64,000 nucleotides of DNA, from positions 2,852,001 to 2,916,000 of the forward strand of contig OY282460.1 of NCBI GenBank assembly GCA_958296295.1, written 5' to 3'. Position numbers and translations under genes: made by a program. Of this stretch, positions 45,928 to 54,567 are shown piece after piece; the first letter of the stretch is position 1; the number at the start of each line of letters is the position of its first letter. This DNA is from an uncultured Pseudomonadales bacterium. Its GTDB lineage: Bacteria; Pseudomonadota; Gammaproteobacteria; Pseudomonadales; Azotimanducaceae. Under the pieces are notes generated by a model. The model saw only the letters and a list, made by a program, of their open reading frames with translations. It did not search any database and had not been told where the DNA came from.

Positions 45928-47340
45928 ATGCTTCTGCTCGCAAGAGGAATCGGGAAGACGCCGGCGAGGGCCGCGGCGCGGCTATTCGGCTTGGCGCTGG
46001 TCGCGGCGGTCGTTTTCGACATTTCGCCGCCAGTAGCGCTCACCGGAGACGGCTTCGGCTTCGCGAACCCCGCCCAAGCGGCCGAGAGCGACCGCAAGGG
46101 CAAGAGGCGGCAAGTGCCGAACATGCAGGAGTCCACCTACCGGCGAATCGGCGAGGTGCAGGAGCTGATCGAGGCCGAGCAGTATCAAGAGGCGTTCGAC
46201 AAGTTGCTGCCAATGCTTGAGAGCCGGCGCCGGTACAACAAAAACGAAATCGCCCAGATACACCGGATGGTGGCGTTCATCTACTTCGAGCAGGACAACA
46301 TTCCCAAGACCATCGAGCACTTCGAGCAGGTCATCGCCCAAGTGCCCGACATCACCGAAGCGCTGGAGAACATCACGCTGGACCAGCTTTCCAAGCTCTA
46401 TTTCCAACAGGGCATGAACACGGAAGGCGACGCCGCGCGGGCGCTGTTCAACAAGTCTTTGCGCACGACAGCGGACTGGATGTCCAAAGTGGACGACGTG
46501 GGGCCCGAACCGCACCAGTTCGTCGCCACCGTCCACTATCAGCTCGACGACTACCCCAGTGCGGTAGAGAGTATGGAAACCGCGGTGCGGCTCGCGCAAG
46601 AGGACGGCGACAAGGTGAAGGAGTCGTGGTGGAATATGCTTCTCGCTCTTCACGCGGAAGCCGACAACTGGGACCGCGTGGTCGAGGTCGCCGAAATACT
46701 GGTGAAGGACTATCCCAAACGATCCCACTGGATGACCTTGGCGGGCGCCTACGGCGAAACCGACCAGGAGAACAAACAGCTGTGGGCGATAGAAGCGGCC
46801 CATGCGGGTGGCTATTTGGAAAGAGAAGCCGATTTCACCATCTACGGCGGCCTCTTGCTTCAGCACGGCGTGCCCAATCGGGCGACGAAATACCTGGAAG
46901 AGGGTTTTGACGAAGAGTTTGTGAAACGTACCCCGAAGAATCTCAAGCTGCTCGGCCAAGCGTTTCAGATGGCCAAGGATTACGACGACGCCATCCCCGT
47001 TTTCGAGGAAGCGGGCAACCTCGAGGAAGACGGCGAGACGCTGTCCCGGTTGGCCAACCTCTACGCCATGCGCGGCAAATACGAGAAGTGCGAGAAATCC
47101 GCCCAAGACGCGCTCGACAAAGGCGGCTTGCGGCGCGCCCTCGGCACCAAGGTGACGAGGGCCACTTGCCTCTTCGACCTGAAGCGGCTCCGGGAGGCGC
47201 GCAAGATCTTCAGCGATGTGCGGGCAGAGGCGCGCACGAACAGGGAGACCGCGTCCGAAGCCAGAATCGCGGGGCAGTGGATCAGACACATCGACGCCGA
47301 GAGCAGGCGCCTCGAGGTGTTGGAGCAAATGGCGCGGTAG
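45928..47340 (+). CDS. TPR protein of the TonB2-type locus
   Basis: 470 residues. Signal sequence ending near 'NPAQAAES', then at least six tetratricopeptide-like repeats, such as 'EIAQIHRMVAFIYFEQDNIP' and 'ATVHYQLDDYPSAVESMETA'. TPR proteins close the locus in TonB2-type systems and are presumed periplasmic. ATG 45928 is chosen because GGGGAGG lies 5 nt upstream; the GTG at 45898 overlapping the tonB stop is less well supported. Role unknown. Confidence 0.87.
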   Translation: MLLLARGIGKTPARAAARLFGLALVAAVVFDISPPVALTGDGFGFANPAQAAESDRKGKRRQVPNMQESTYRRIGEVQELIEAEQYQEAFDKLLPMLESRRRYNKNEIAQIHRMVAFIYFEQDNIPKTIEHFEQVIAQVPDITEALENITLDQLSKLYFQQGMNTEGDAARALFNKSLRTTADWMSKVDDVGPEPHQFVATVHYQLDDYPSAVESMETAVRLAQEDGDKVKESWWNMLLALHAEADNWDRVVEVAEILVKDYPKRSHWMTLAGAYGETDQENKQLWAIEAAHAGGYLEREADFTIYGGLLLQHGVPNRATKYLEEGFDEEFVKRTPKNLKLLGQAFQMAKDYDDAIPVFEEAGNLEEDGETLSRLANLYAMRGKYEKCEKSAQDALDKGGLRRALGTKVTRATCLFDLKRLREARKIFSDVRAEARTNRETASEARIAGQWIRHIDAESRRLEVLEQMAR

Positions 47341-47400
47341 AGCGGCCGGCGTCCACCTGCCGGCCGCGGTTGACGCCTTGGCCCGACATCAGGCGGGCAC

Positions 47401-48024
47401 ATTTTCACCGGGATAGTTCAAGGCGTTGGTCTTGTCGCCGATGTCGCGCATCGGGGAGACTTGGCCACCATTCGCGTTGACTTGGCCGACCACGCCAGAG
47501 GCCTCGAACCCGGCGCGTCCGTCGCCATCAACGGCGCGTGTTTGACAGTCACCGCGGTGCGCGGCCGGCACGCTTGCTTCGATCTGATCGCCGAGACGCG
47601 CGCCACCACGAATCTCGGCCGCTTGCGCGCCGGCGACGCCGTCAACGTCGAGCGCTCGCTCCGGGTCGGCGACGAAGTGGGCGGCCACTTTCTTTCCGGC
47701 CATGTCGCAACCACCTGCGAGATCGTCCGGGTGGATGTGGACGATGGGCACTGTCTGGTTTCGGCCACCGTGCCGGCGCCCTGGATGCCCTATTTGATGC
47801 CCAAGGGATTCCTCGCCCTGAACGGCGCGAGCCTCACCATCGCGGAACTCGACCGCGCCCGGGAAACCATCAGCGTAAGCCTCATCCCGGAAACCCTCGC
47901 CCGGACAACGTTCGACGAAGTGGCCGTTGGCGATGCGCTCAATCTGGAGGTGGACGCCCACACGCAAGCCGTGGTGGACACGGTTCGCGCCTTGCTGCCG
48001 GAACTGCTCCGAAACTCGGACTGA
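47401..48024 (+). CDS. ribE: Riboflavin synthase alpha chain, apparent ATT start
   Basis: 207 residues with two lumazine-binding barrel repeats: 'FTGIVQGVGLVADVAHRGDL', 'GASVAINGACLTVTAV', 'VNVERSLRVGDEVGGHFLSG' and in repeat two 'LMPKGFLALNGASLTIAE'. It dismutates 6,7-dimethyl-8-ribityllumazine to riboflavin. The conserved family start MFTGI is here ATT-TTC-ACC-GGG-ATA, so initiation seems to use ATT at 47401. TTG 47377 would add 8 residues. TTG 47461 is preceded by GGGGAG but would remove the first 20 conserved residues. It stands alone after the TPR gene. Confidence 0.88.
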   Translation: MFTGIVQGVGLVADVAHRGDLATIRVDLADHARGLEPGASVAINGACLTVTAVRGRHACFDLIAETRATTNLGRLRAGDAVNVERSLRVGDEVGGHFLSGHVATTCEIVRVDVDDGHCLVSATVPAPWMPYLMPKGFLALNGASLTIAELDRARETISVSLIPETLARTTFDEVAVGDALNLEVDAHTQAVVDTVRALLPELLRNSD

Positions 48025-48063
48025 AACTGCCGGCCGTCGCGCACCACGACACGCACAACGCTA

Positions 48064-49197
48064 TCAGCCGACGCCGAAGATCGGCGCGGCGTTGTCCCAG
48101 AATATCTTGCGGATGCTCGCTTCAGGCAAAGGCTGACGCTCCAAGTCGGCAAGGCCGGCCGGCCAAGTGCCGTCAGGATGCGGGTAGTCCGTGTTGAAGG
48201 TGACGTGGTCGTCGCCCACCAGTTCGCAAACCGCCGGCAACGTGTGCTCGTCGCCCCGACAAGCGACCAGAAAGTTGGACTTGAAATACTCGGTTGGCCG
48301 TTTGCGAAGCAGCGGATGCTCGGCGTTGCCGGAGAAGTCCCAATGCTGCTCCATGCGCTGCAACCAATACGGCAGCCAACCCGCATCCGCCTCCACATGC
48401 ACGATGCGCAGCCGCGGGTGGCGTTCGATCACGCCGAACCAGATGAGGCCCATCATGGCGGCCATCGCCTCGAACGGATGCGCCACCATGTGCCCCGCCG
48501 TGTGGGTCTCCAGGCGCTCGCCGAACGACGGCAGGTAGGGCGAGCCGGAGTCGTGGACGCACACCGGCAGGTTCAGTTCCTCCACCGCCGCCCACAACGG
48601 ATCGTTCGCTTCGTCGTGCAGGTTGCGCCCGCACACGGGATTCGGCCGCACGTAGAAGCACGCCGCGCCCTTGCGGTGCGCGCGCCGCGCCTCCCGCACC
48701 GCCAATTCCGTCGATTGCAGCGGCAGCATCGCCGCCATCCGCAGCCGCGTCGGCGCGTGGGAGCAGTAGTCCAAGCTCCAATCGTTGTACGCCGCGCAGA
48801 CCGCGGCGAGCAGTTCCGCATCGCGAAACTCGCGACCAAGAATCTGCCCGCCCACGGTCGGGAAGAGCACTTGCGCGTCCACGCCGTGGCGGTCCATGTC
48901 GCGGATGCGCGCCTCGGGCCGAAAGCCCTCGGCGCGGCTTTGCTCGTGCTTCTCCATGCCGCGGGCCGCGGCTTCGAGAAACTCCTTGGAGTGCATCGGG
49001 TAGTTGCCGTCCTGGCGCGTGATGGGCTCGCCTTCAACGCGCATGCCGGCGCGCCCGCCAATGTCGCCGATGCGCGGCGCGCGGGCGCGGAACGCCGGAT
49101 CAATGTACTGCGCCCAAATGCCGGGCGGTTCCATTTGGTGGGCGTCCGTGTCGAGGACTCGAAAACCGTTTCGCATGACCGTCCCCCAACGGGCCAC
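48064..49197 (-). CDS. Amidohydrolase 2 (ACMSD-like) family enzyme
   Basis: 377 residues, TIM-barrel metal-dependent hydrolase or decarboxylase. The N-terminal 'RVLDTDAHQMEPPGIW' replaces the usual HxH by DxDxH, as in the large ACMSD-like branch. 'LNLPVCVHDSGSPYLPSFGE', 'LRIVHVEADAGWLPYWLQRM' and 'VTFNTDYPHPDGTWP' complete the family blocks. ATG 49176 is an alternative start. Substrate unknown; such enzymes often serve aromatic or heterocyclic acid degradation. Confidence 0.9.
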   Translation of the reverse strand: MARWGTVMRNGFRVLDTDAHQMEPPGIWAQYIDPAFRARAPRIGDIGGRAGMRVEGEPITRQDGNYPMHSKEFLEAAARGMEKHEQSRAEGFRPEARIRDMDRHGVDAQVLFPTVGGQILGREFRDAELLAAVCAAYNDWSLDYCSHAPTRLRMAAMLPLQSTELAVREARRAHRKGAACFYVRPNPVCGRNLHDEANDPLWAAVEELNLPVCVHDSGSPYLPSFGERLETHTAGHMVAHPFEAMAAMMGLIWFGVIERHPRLRIVHVEADAGWLPYWLQRMEQHWDFSGNAEHPLLRKRPTEYFKSNFLVACRGDEHTLPAVCELVGDDHVTFNTDYPHPDGTWPAGLADLERQPLPEASIRKIFWDNAAPIFGVG

Positions 49198-49277
49198 TCC
49201 ATACCGGCAACCTACCGCTTGGCGTTCGCGTTGACAAGTGACAAGCGGTTCGGGAGCGGCGGGCGTTTGCAGCGATA

Positions 49278-50261
49278 ATGGCCGCCGTGAATGCCGCCTT
49301 GAAGATAGTCGTCACACCCGGCCTCACGCTGCCGACGGTGAGCGACGACGACCGTGCGCGCATCAGCGTCGCCGGCGGTGGCGCCAAGGTCGTGGTGACG
49401 GCGCCGGAAGCCTTCCCGGCGGAAGTGCGGGATGCCGATGTGGTGCTCGGCTTCGTGTCGCGGCGCATGTACCTGACCGCCCGCAAGCTGCGCTGGGTGC
49501 ATGCCATCGCCTCCGGCGTGGACGCATTCCTGTACGACGAGCTCAAACGCTCGGACGTGATCCTCACCAGCGAGAAAGGGCTGGTGGGCGAGCACTTGGC
49601 CGATCACGCATTCGGCCTGCTGCTGATGCTCACGCGGCAGCTCGCCACGGCGTTGCGCCTCGGTGCCGACGCTTGGAACCACCGGCCGGAGATGCGCGCC
49701 CGGGAGTTCGAGCTCACCGGGCTCACCATGGGCGTCTTCGGCTTTGGCGGCACCGGCCGCGCCGTGGCCCGCCGCGCCGCCGCGTTCGGCATGAACGTCG
49801 TCGCGCTGGATCGGGATCCGGTTCCGCCTTCCGAGCAGGTGCCAGAGGTTTGGCGATCAGGCGACTTCGACAGGCTGCTTGCCCACGCCGACGTGCTATG
49901 CGTGTGTTGTCCTCTCACCGCGCAAACGCGCGGCCTGCTCGACGCCGCCGCCTTCCGCAAGATGAAGCCCGGCGCCATTTTGGTGAACGTCACCCGCGGC
50001 GAGGTGATGGTTGAAGCGGATCTGGTCGACGCCTTGCAGACCGGCCGCTTGGCCGGAGCCGCGCTAGACGTGGCGCCGCGCGAACCCTTGCCGCCATCAA
50101 GCCGGCTGTGGTCGCTGCCGCAGGTGGTGATGACGCCGCACACCGCCGGCGCCAGCCAGTTCCGAACGAAACGCAACCTCGACCGCTTCGTCGCCAACTT
50201 GGAACGCTTCCGGCGCGGCGAGCCGTTGCAGGGCGTGGTGGATAAGACGCTAGGCTACTGA
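49278..50261 (+). CDS. D-2-hydroxyacid dehydrogenase
   Basis: 327 residues, D-isomer-specific 2-hydroxyacid dehydrogenase. NAD(P) motif 'MGVFGFGGTGRAVARRAAAF'. Catalytic Arg in 'LVNVTRGEVMVEADLV', Glu in 'ALDVAPREPLPP' and His in 'MTPHTAGASQFR'. The cofactor loop 'VVALDRDP' suggests NAD preference (inference). It is divergent from the amidohydrolase across 80 bp, and the two may belong to one degradation route. Confidence 0.92.
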   Translation: MAAVNAALKIVVTPGLTLPTVSDDDRARISVAGGGAKVVVTAPEAFPAEVRDADVVLGFVSRRMYLTARKLRWVHAIASGVDAFLYDELKRSDVILTSEKGLVGEHLADHAFGLLLMLTRQLATALRLGADAWNHRPEMRAREFELTGLTMGVFGFGGTGRAVARRAAAFGMNVVALDRDPVPPSEQVPEVWRSGDFDRLLAHADVLCVCCPLTAQTRGLLDAAAFRKMKPGAILVNVTRGEVMVEADLVDALQTGRLAGAALDVAPREPLPPSSRLWSLPQVVMTPHTAGASQFRTKRNLDRFVANLERFRRGEPLQGVVDKTLGY

Positions 50262-50283
50262 ATCCCGCCTACCGCCTTCGCTT

Positions 50284-50991
50284 CTAACTGGCCGCCGTGG
50301 CGGCAAGGTTCAACCGGAAACCCACGCCGTGGACCGTTTGGATGGCGTCCACCCCGGCTCTGCGCAACTTGCCGCGCAGACGTCGCATGTGGCTGTCTAT
50401 CGTGCGGTCGCTGACGACGCGATGGCCGGGATAGCTGCCGTTCATCAGCGTCTCGCGGTTCAGCACCTTGCCGTTGTTCTGGGCCAAAGTCGCCAACAAA
50501 CCGAACTCGGTGCGCGTGAGCGCCACCGGCCGACTCTCCACCGTCACGGTCCACGCGTCCACGTCCATCCGCAGCGGGCCGGCGACGATCTCCTTCTGCG
50601 CCGGGTCGACGAGGGTTTCCAGACGCCGGAAAAATGCCTTCACCCGAGCCACCAACTCGCGCGGGCTGAAGGGCTTGACGACATAGTCGTCGCCGCCCAC
50701 CTCCAGCCCGAGGACGCGATCCAGCTCAGCGTCCTTGGCGGAGAGGAACACGATGGGCACGTTGCTTCGCGCCGCGTGGTCGCCGCGGCGCACTGCCCGG
50801 CAAACCTCCAGGCCGTCCCGTCCCGGCATCATGATGTCCAGCACCAGCAAGTCCGGCGCGTCGCGCTCGAACGCCGTGAGCGCCGCGTTGCCGTCGGCAG
50901 CCTCCACCACCGCGAAACCTTCCCGCCGCAAGGCGAAGGAGATCACATCGCGGATATGCGAGTCGTCGTCCGCCACGAGCACTGTGCGCAT
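50284..50991 (-). CDS. OmpR-family response regulator, no adjacent kinase
   Basis: 235 residues. Receiver domain with 'VLVADDDSHIRDVISFALRR', phospho-Asp in 'LLVLDIMMPGRDGLEVCRAV', and Lys in 'DDYVVKPFSPRELVARVKAF'. The C-terminal winged helix includes 'LTRTEFGLLATLAQN' and 'IDSHMRRLRGKLRRAG'. No histidine kinase gene is adjacent, so it is an orphan regulator. It converges on the dehydrogenase gene, with 22 bp between the stops. Confidence 0.93.
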   Translation of the reverse strand: MRTVLVADDDSHIRDVISFALRREGFAVVEAADGNAALTAFERDAPDLLVLDIMMPGRDGLEVCRAVRRGDHAARSNVPIVFLSAKDAELDRVLGLEVGGDDYVVKPFSPRELVARVKAFFRRLETLVDPAQKEIVAGPLRMDVDAWTVTVESRPVALTRTEFGLLATLAQNNGKVLNRETLMNGSYPGHRVVSDRTIDSHMRRLRGKLRRAGVDAIQTVHGVGFRLNLAATAAS

Positions 50992-51332
50992 GAGCGCGAG
51001 TCTACGCTCCCGCGGCGCCGCCGACCGCCGCGCACCACCCTTTGCGCTTTTTTTGCAAGCGACACAAGCGCGGCAGCGCGGCACCAGGCGATGCCAACAC
51101 AAGCAAACCAAGCTAAGCGGTCGGAGCGGTCGGAGCGGTTCAAGTGGTTGCGCGGCATTGGCCAATCTGCCACGCTTTGTCGCCGTATTCCGCGCGCCGA
51201 GGGTCCACGCCATGACGTCGCCGACCAACGAGGCCACCGGCGTTGCGCGTCCATCGCGGGTGACGGCGCCAACCGTCACGCGCCAATCCTTGGCGTCATC
51301 CGACGCCGAGGTTCGCCCCGGCGCGAGGCAGA
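50992..51332. other. Intergenic region with short tandem repeat
   Basis: 341 bp between a leftward response-regulator gene and the rightward HEXXH protein gene, so it must hold divergent promoters. A 9-bp unit, CGGTCGGAG, occurs twice in tandem at 51118-51135 and continues with CGGT to 51139. It could be a direct-repeat operator for the neighbouring OmpR-type regulator, which typically binds direct repeats. The rest shows no gene or RNA structure I can name. Confidence 0.35.
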
Positions 51333-53648
51333 TTGAAGCGTAATCGACAACGGCGCGGCGCCGCGTCCTTGCGCCTCGGTCGGATGCTGCGCGCTCGCGT
51401 CCACGGCGCCGCGTTGGCCGTCGCCCTGCTCGGCACCCCCGCCGGCGCCGACGATGGCAATGCGCCAGCGGGCCCGCGTCCCGTCGCCGAGGACGCTTGG
51501 TTGTCCACGGCGGCGCATGCCGTAGAGCAGAGCTGCGCGATGCGCCGGCTTGCGCTCCAGTGGCCGGTGCGCGTGCGCCCGATGGCCGAATTCGGCGCCG
51601 GCTACACGCCCGGCATCGGCAGCGTCACCTGGGAGACCGGCCACGCCGAGGTTTGGCGCACAGGCTGGTGCGCGGTGGGCATTTACTGCACGCCGGAAAC
51701 GGCCGCCCGGACGGCCGACGCCAAGCGCTTCGAGGCGCCCCGTGGCCTCTACAGCCACCGCCACGCCACCATCTACGTGCGCGAACCCCGCGCCGATACC
51801 GCGACTGCGGCAACCGTGGCGCACGAAGCGGTGCATGCGCTGCAATCCCAGAACTTCCCGGATCTGGCCGCCGCCCACCTGTGGTTCAACCGCGACTTGA
51901 GCGCTGCCGTGGACGCGGTGGCGGAAGGCGACGCGCATCTGGTGGGGTGGTCTTTCGAACCCAGCCGCCGTCGGCACATGTGCAGCATGGATGCCGGACA
52001 AGCAACCCGCCTGCACCGCGATTGGTGGCAATGGGCGCCGCATCAAGTCAACGCTTTGGAGGGCTTCCCCCACGTTTTCGGCCCGGAGTTCGTCCTGTCA
52101 CAGCTGCTGCGGGACGAAAACGCGCCAAGCGCCCTGTTGCGGGCCCCTCCCCTGTCGACGTTGGCGGTGCTGCGACCGGATCGGGCCGGCCCCGTGGAGT
52201 TCATCTCCTTGCCGCCCACGCTCGCGGCCACGGTTGCGCGGGAGACGGGCAAGTTGTGTGCGGCGGGGCTCGCCAATACCGTCGGCGTCGTGGGCATTTG
52301 GGGGCTGCTCGCGCTTTCGGACGACACCGTCGCGGCCGAGCTGCCCGACTTCCTGCTCGACTGGGCCGGCGACGGCTTCGTCCATCTCCGTTGCGACGCC
52401 GCGGACGGCGACACCGCGCCGGCCCCGAACGACGAACTTGCGTGGCTGACGCACTGGCGAACATCCGCCGCCGCGCTGGAGTTCGCGCGGCGCTTCGAGC
52501 AGGTAGCCGTTGCGGCCGCCACGAACGGCGGCGTGCTCGGCGCCCCAGCCAAGGCGACGGCGCGCGGCCGCAACGTCGTGGTCACGACGCCCGGCCTCAA
52601 GGCCGCCAAGCGCATGATCTTGCGCTCCCGGCGAAGCCAGTTCGCCGACTACGGCAGCTGGGTCGCCGGCGGCTGCTTTCCCGCTGACGATTGCCAGAAA
52701 GCCCCGGCGACCGGCGCACCGGCGGATGGGGAGGAGGGATTCACCTGCGCCGCGGGGTCCACGAGCGCGGCGCCGTTCGCGGACTGGCTGCGGCGCGTGC
52801 GGACAGTTCGCGCCATGGCGGCGAAGCCGGACGCCCTCGCCCCGGCGCTAGCCGAGGTTGGCCGCCAAGCGGTGTTCTGCGCCGTCAACGCGAGACGCAA
52901 TGCCGATCTGCTCGCCGGCTGTCGGGCCATGCGTTTCGGCGTGCGCTATTTGGCGGCGCTGGCGGACAACGCGCACTGGCGCTGGTTGCCGTTCTGCACC
53001 GATGGCGACGGTTTTCGCGCACAGCTGCGCCGGTGGCTGGACGATTCCGCGCCGCACCGCCGCCTTGACCCCGGGCGCGAGCTGAACTTGGACGCCGCGG
53101 CGAGAGTGGCCGGCGCCTTCGCCCAAGGCGGCACCGCCCAGGTTCTGCGCCTCGCCGCGGCACCGCCTCTTTCCACGCTGCACTGGCTCGATGCCGAGTT
53201 TCGCGGCGCCGTGGACTTTCTCCACCTGCCCCAAAGCGTGCTCCAAACGCGCGGCTGCGAACTGCTCGCCACCGATGTGGTCGGCGTGCGGGGACTTTGG
53301 GCGATGCTGGGGCCACACGACGCCGCTGTCGATGCCGCCAAGCTGCCGCCGGTGTTGCGCGCTTGGCGGGGCGATAGACAGTGGTACGTCCGGTGCGATG
53401 ACCGGGAGGGTTGGATCTGGGCCCTGCGGTGGGCGAACAACGCCGCGGCGCGAGCTTTCGCGGCCGCCGGGCCATTGGCCGGCGCCGACTACGGCCACGG
53501 CGAAGTGGACGGACGCACGGTCTGGTTCGCGCCGGAGGCGCTGGCCTCCGTAAAGACGCTGGCGAAAGACCATGTGCGCTCGCGCGCCTTCGCGACGTTC
53601 GGCGAGTGGCAAGCCGCCGGCTGCTATCCGCAATCCGCTTGCGACTAG
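51333..53648 (+). CDS. Exported HEXXH metallopeptidase-like protein with duplicated C-terminal module
   Basis: 771 residues from TTG 51333; ATG 51384 gives a cleaner signal peptide ('MLRARVHGAALAVALLGTPA'). Residues 164-168 are HEAVH in 'TVAHEAVHALQSQNFPDLAA', with a candidate third zinc ligand Glu198 in 'AVAEGDAHL', a gluzincin-like arrangement. After the peptidase region a module of about 180-200 residues occurs twice: about 265-455 and about 605-771. Both begin 'APPLSTL', share 'VGVxGxW' and end in 'F.G.W.AGC'. Cys at 309/354/448/454 recur at 642/688/764/770, probably as disulfides. A distinct helical segment lies between. No known family name comes to mind. Confidence 0.75.
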   Translation: MKRNRQRRGAASLRLGRMLRARVHGAALAVALLGTPAGADDGNAPAGPRPVAEDAWLSTAAHAVEQSCAMRRLALQWPVRVRPMAEFGAGYTPGIGSVTWETGHAEVWRTGWCAVGIYCTPETAARTADAKRFEAPRGLYSHRHATIYVREPRADTATAATVAHEAVHALQSQNFPDLAAAHLWFNRDLSAAVDAVAEGDAHLVGWSFEPSRRRHMCSMDAGQATRLHRDWWQWAPHQVNALEGFPHVFGPEFVLSQLLRDENAPSALLRAPPLSTLAVLRPDRAGPVEFISLPPTLAATVARETGKLCAAGLANTVGVVGIWGLLALSDDTVAAELPDFLLDWAGDGFVHLRCDAADGDTAPAPNDELAWLTHWRTSAAALEFARRFEQVAVAAATNGGVLGAPAKATARGRNVVVTTPGLKAAKRMILRSRRSQFADYGSWVAGGCFPADDCQKAPATGAPADGEEGFTCAAGSTSAAPFADWLRRVRTVRAMAAKPDALAPALAEVGRQAVFCAVNARRNADLLAGCRAMRFGVRYLAALADNAHWRWLPFCTDGDGFRAQLRRWLDDSAPHRRLDPGRELNLDAAARVAGAFAQGGTAQVLRLAAAPPLSTLHWLDAEFRGAVDFLHLPQSVLQTRGCELLATDVVGVRGLWAMLGPHDAAVDAAKLPPVLRAWRGDRQWYVRCDDREGWIWALRWANNAAARAFAAAGPLAGADYGHGEVDGRTVWFAPEALASVKTLAKDHVRSRAFATFGEWQAAGCYPQSACD

Positions 53649-53819
53649 GCCTGCTCGCGGCACCTGTAGTCGTTTTTTGCGAGGTTCGTTGCGGACTCCG
53701 TCACCGGCGTCGCCCACGCGTGCGCAAACGCGCGTTTTTTGGGATATGATTCCAAGCAGCAAGGGGGAGACCTGACCAAGGATGGGCATGGGGTTGCTCG
53801 CGCCGGCCCGGTGCCGCTG

Positions 53820-54527
53820 ATGGAAACGGCGGCCCGGTCGGCGCACATTGGCGAGCTGAACGAACGCTCGCTCCATCGTGCGCTCAAGGCTCGCTACGCG
53901 GCCCCGGGCAGCGTCACCGAACAGGTCGTGGACGGCTTTGTCGCCGATGTGCTCATCGGCGACAGCATCGTGGAGATCGAAACCAGCGCGTTCTGGGGCT
54001 TGAAGCGCAAGCTGCCGCGTCTGCTCGAGCGCTTTCGCGTCACGCTGGTGCATCCCATCGCGCGCGACCGCTACATCGTCAAGCAATCGAACGGCGATGC
54101 CCCCGCCACCCGCCGCCGTTCGCCGCGGCACGATTCGATCTTCTTCGTCTTCAATCCGCTGGCGAGCATTCCGGCGCTGCTGGAGCATCCGAACCTCACA
54201 CTTGAGATCGTGATGGTGGCGGTAGAGGAGATCCGCGTGCCGGCGAGGCGGCGCCGGCGCGATTGGACCACGGTGGACAAGCGGCTCGTCGAAGTGCAAG
54301 AAACCATCCGCGTGTCCAGCATGGCGGATCTGTTTGACCGGTTGGACGCCAGCCTGCCGCCAACCTTCACCACTCGGCAGCTGGCAACCGCCATGGCGTC
54401 GCCCAGGCGGCTTGGTCAGCAGGCGGCGTTCTGCTTTCGCCAAGCCGGCGTTGCGGAGATATGCGGCAAGGAAGGCAACGCCCTGGTGTATCGCCGCGTG
54501 GCGCCGGCCGTGGCCGCCGGCGCCTAG
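53820..54527 (+). CDS. Uncharacterised PD-(D/E)XK-like protein
   Basis: 235 residues from ATG 53820; TTG 53739 would lengthen it by 27 unconserved residues, and GTG 53811 is also possible. 'HIGELNERSLHRALKARY' leads to 'VDGFVADVLIGDSIVEIETS' and 'FWGLKRKLPRLLERFRVTLV'. The spacing of Asp, then Glu-x-Glu, then Lys resembles a restriction-endonuclease-like core in a little-studied family. The C-terminal about 70 residues look like a winged helix ('LPPTFTTRQLATAMAS'). A DNA-related role is an inference; no partner genes are adjacent. Confidence 0.6.
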   Translation: METAARSAHIGELNERSLHRALKARYAAPGSVTEQVVDGFVADVLIGDSIVEIETSAFWGLKRKLPRLLERFRVTLVHPIARDRYIVKQSNGDAPATRRRSPRHDSIFFVFNPLASIPALLEHPNLTLEIVMVAVEEIRVPARRRRRDWTTVDKRLVEVQETIRVSSMADLFDRLDASLPPTFTTRQLATAMASPRRLGQQAAFCFRQAGVAEICGKEGNALVYRRVAPAVAAGA

Positions 54528-54567
54528 CGTTCCGCCCTTTTCGACACCCCGCCGCGACGGGGTGCCG

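Noticed and set aside
47341..47400. FMN riboswitch before riboflavin synthase
   Set aside because: The 60-bp gap is too short and lacks the conserved FMN-element sequences.
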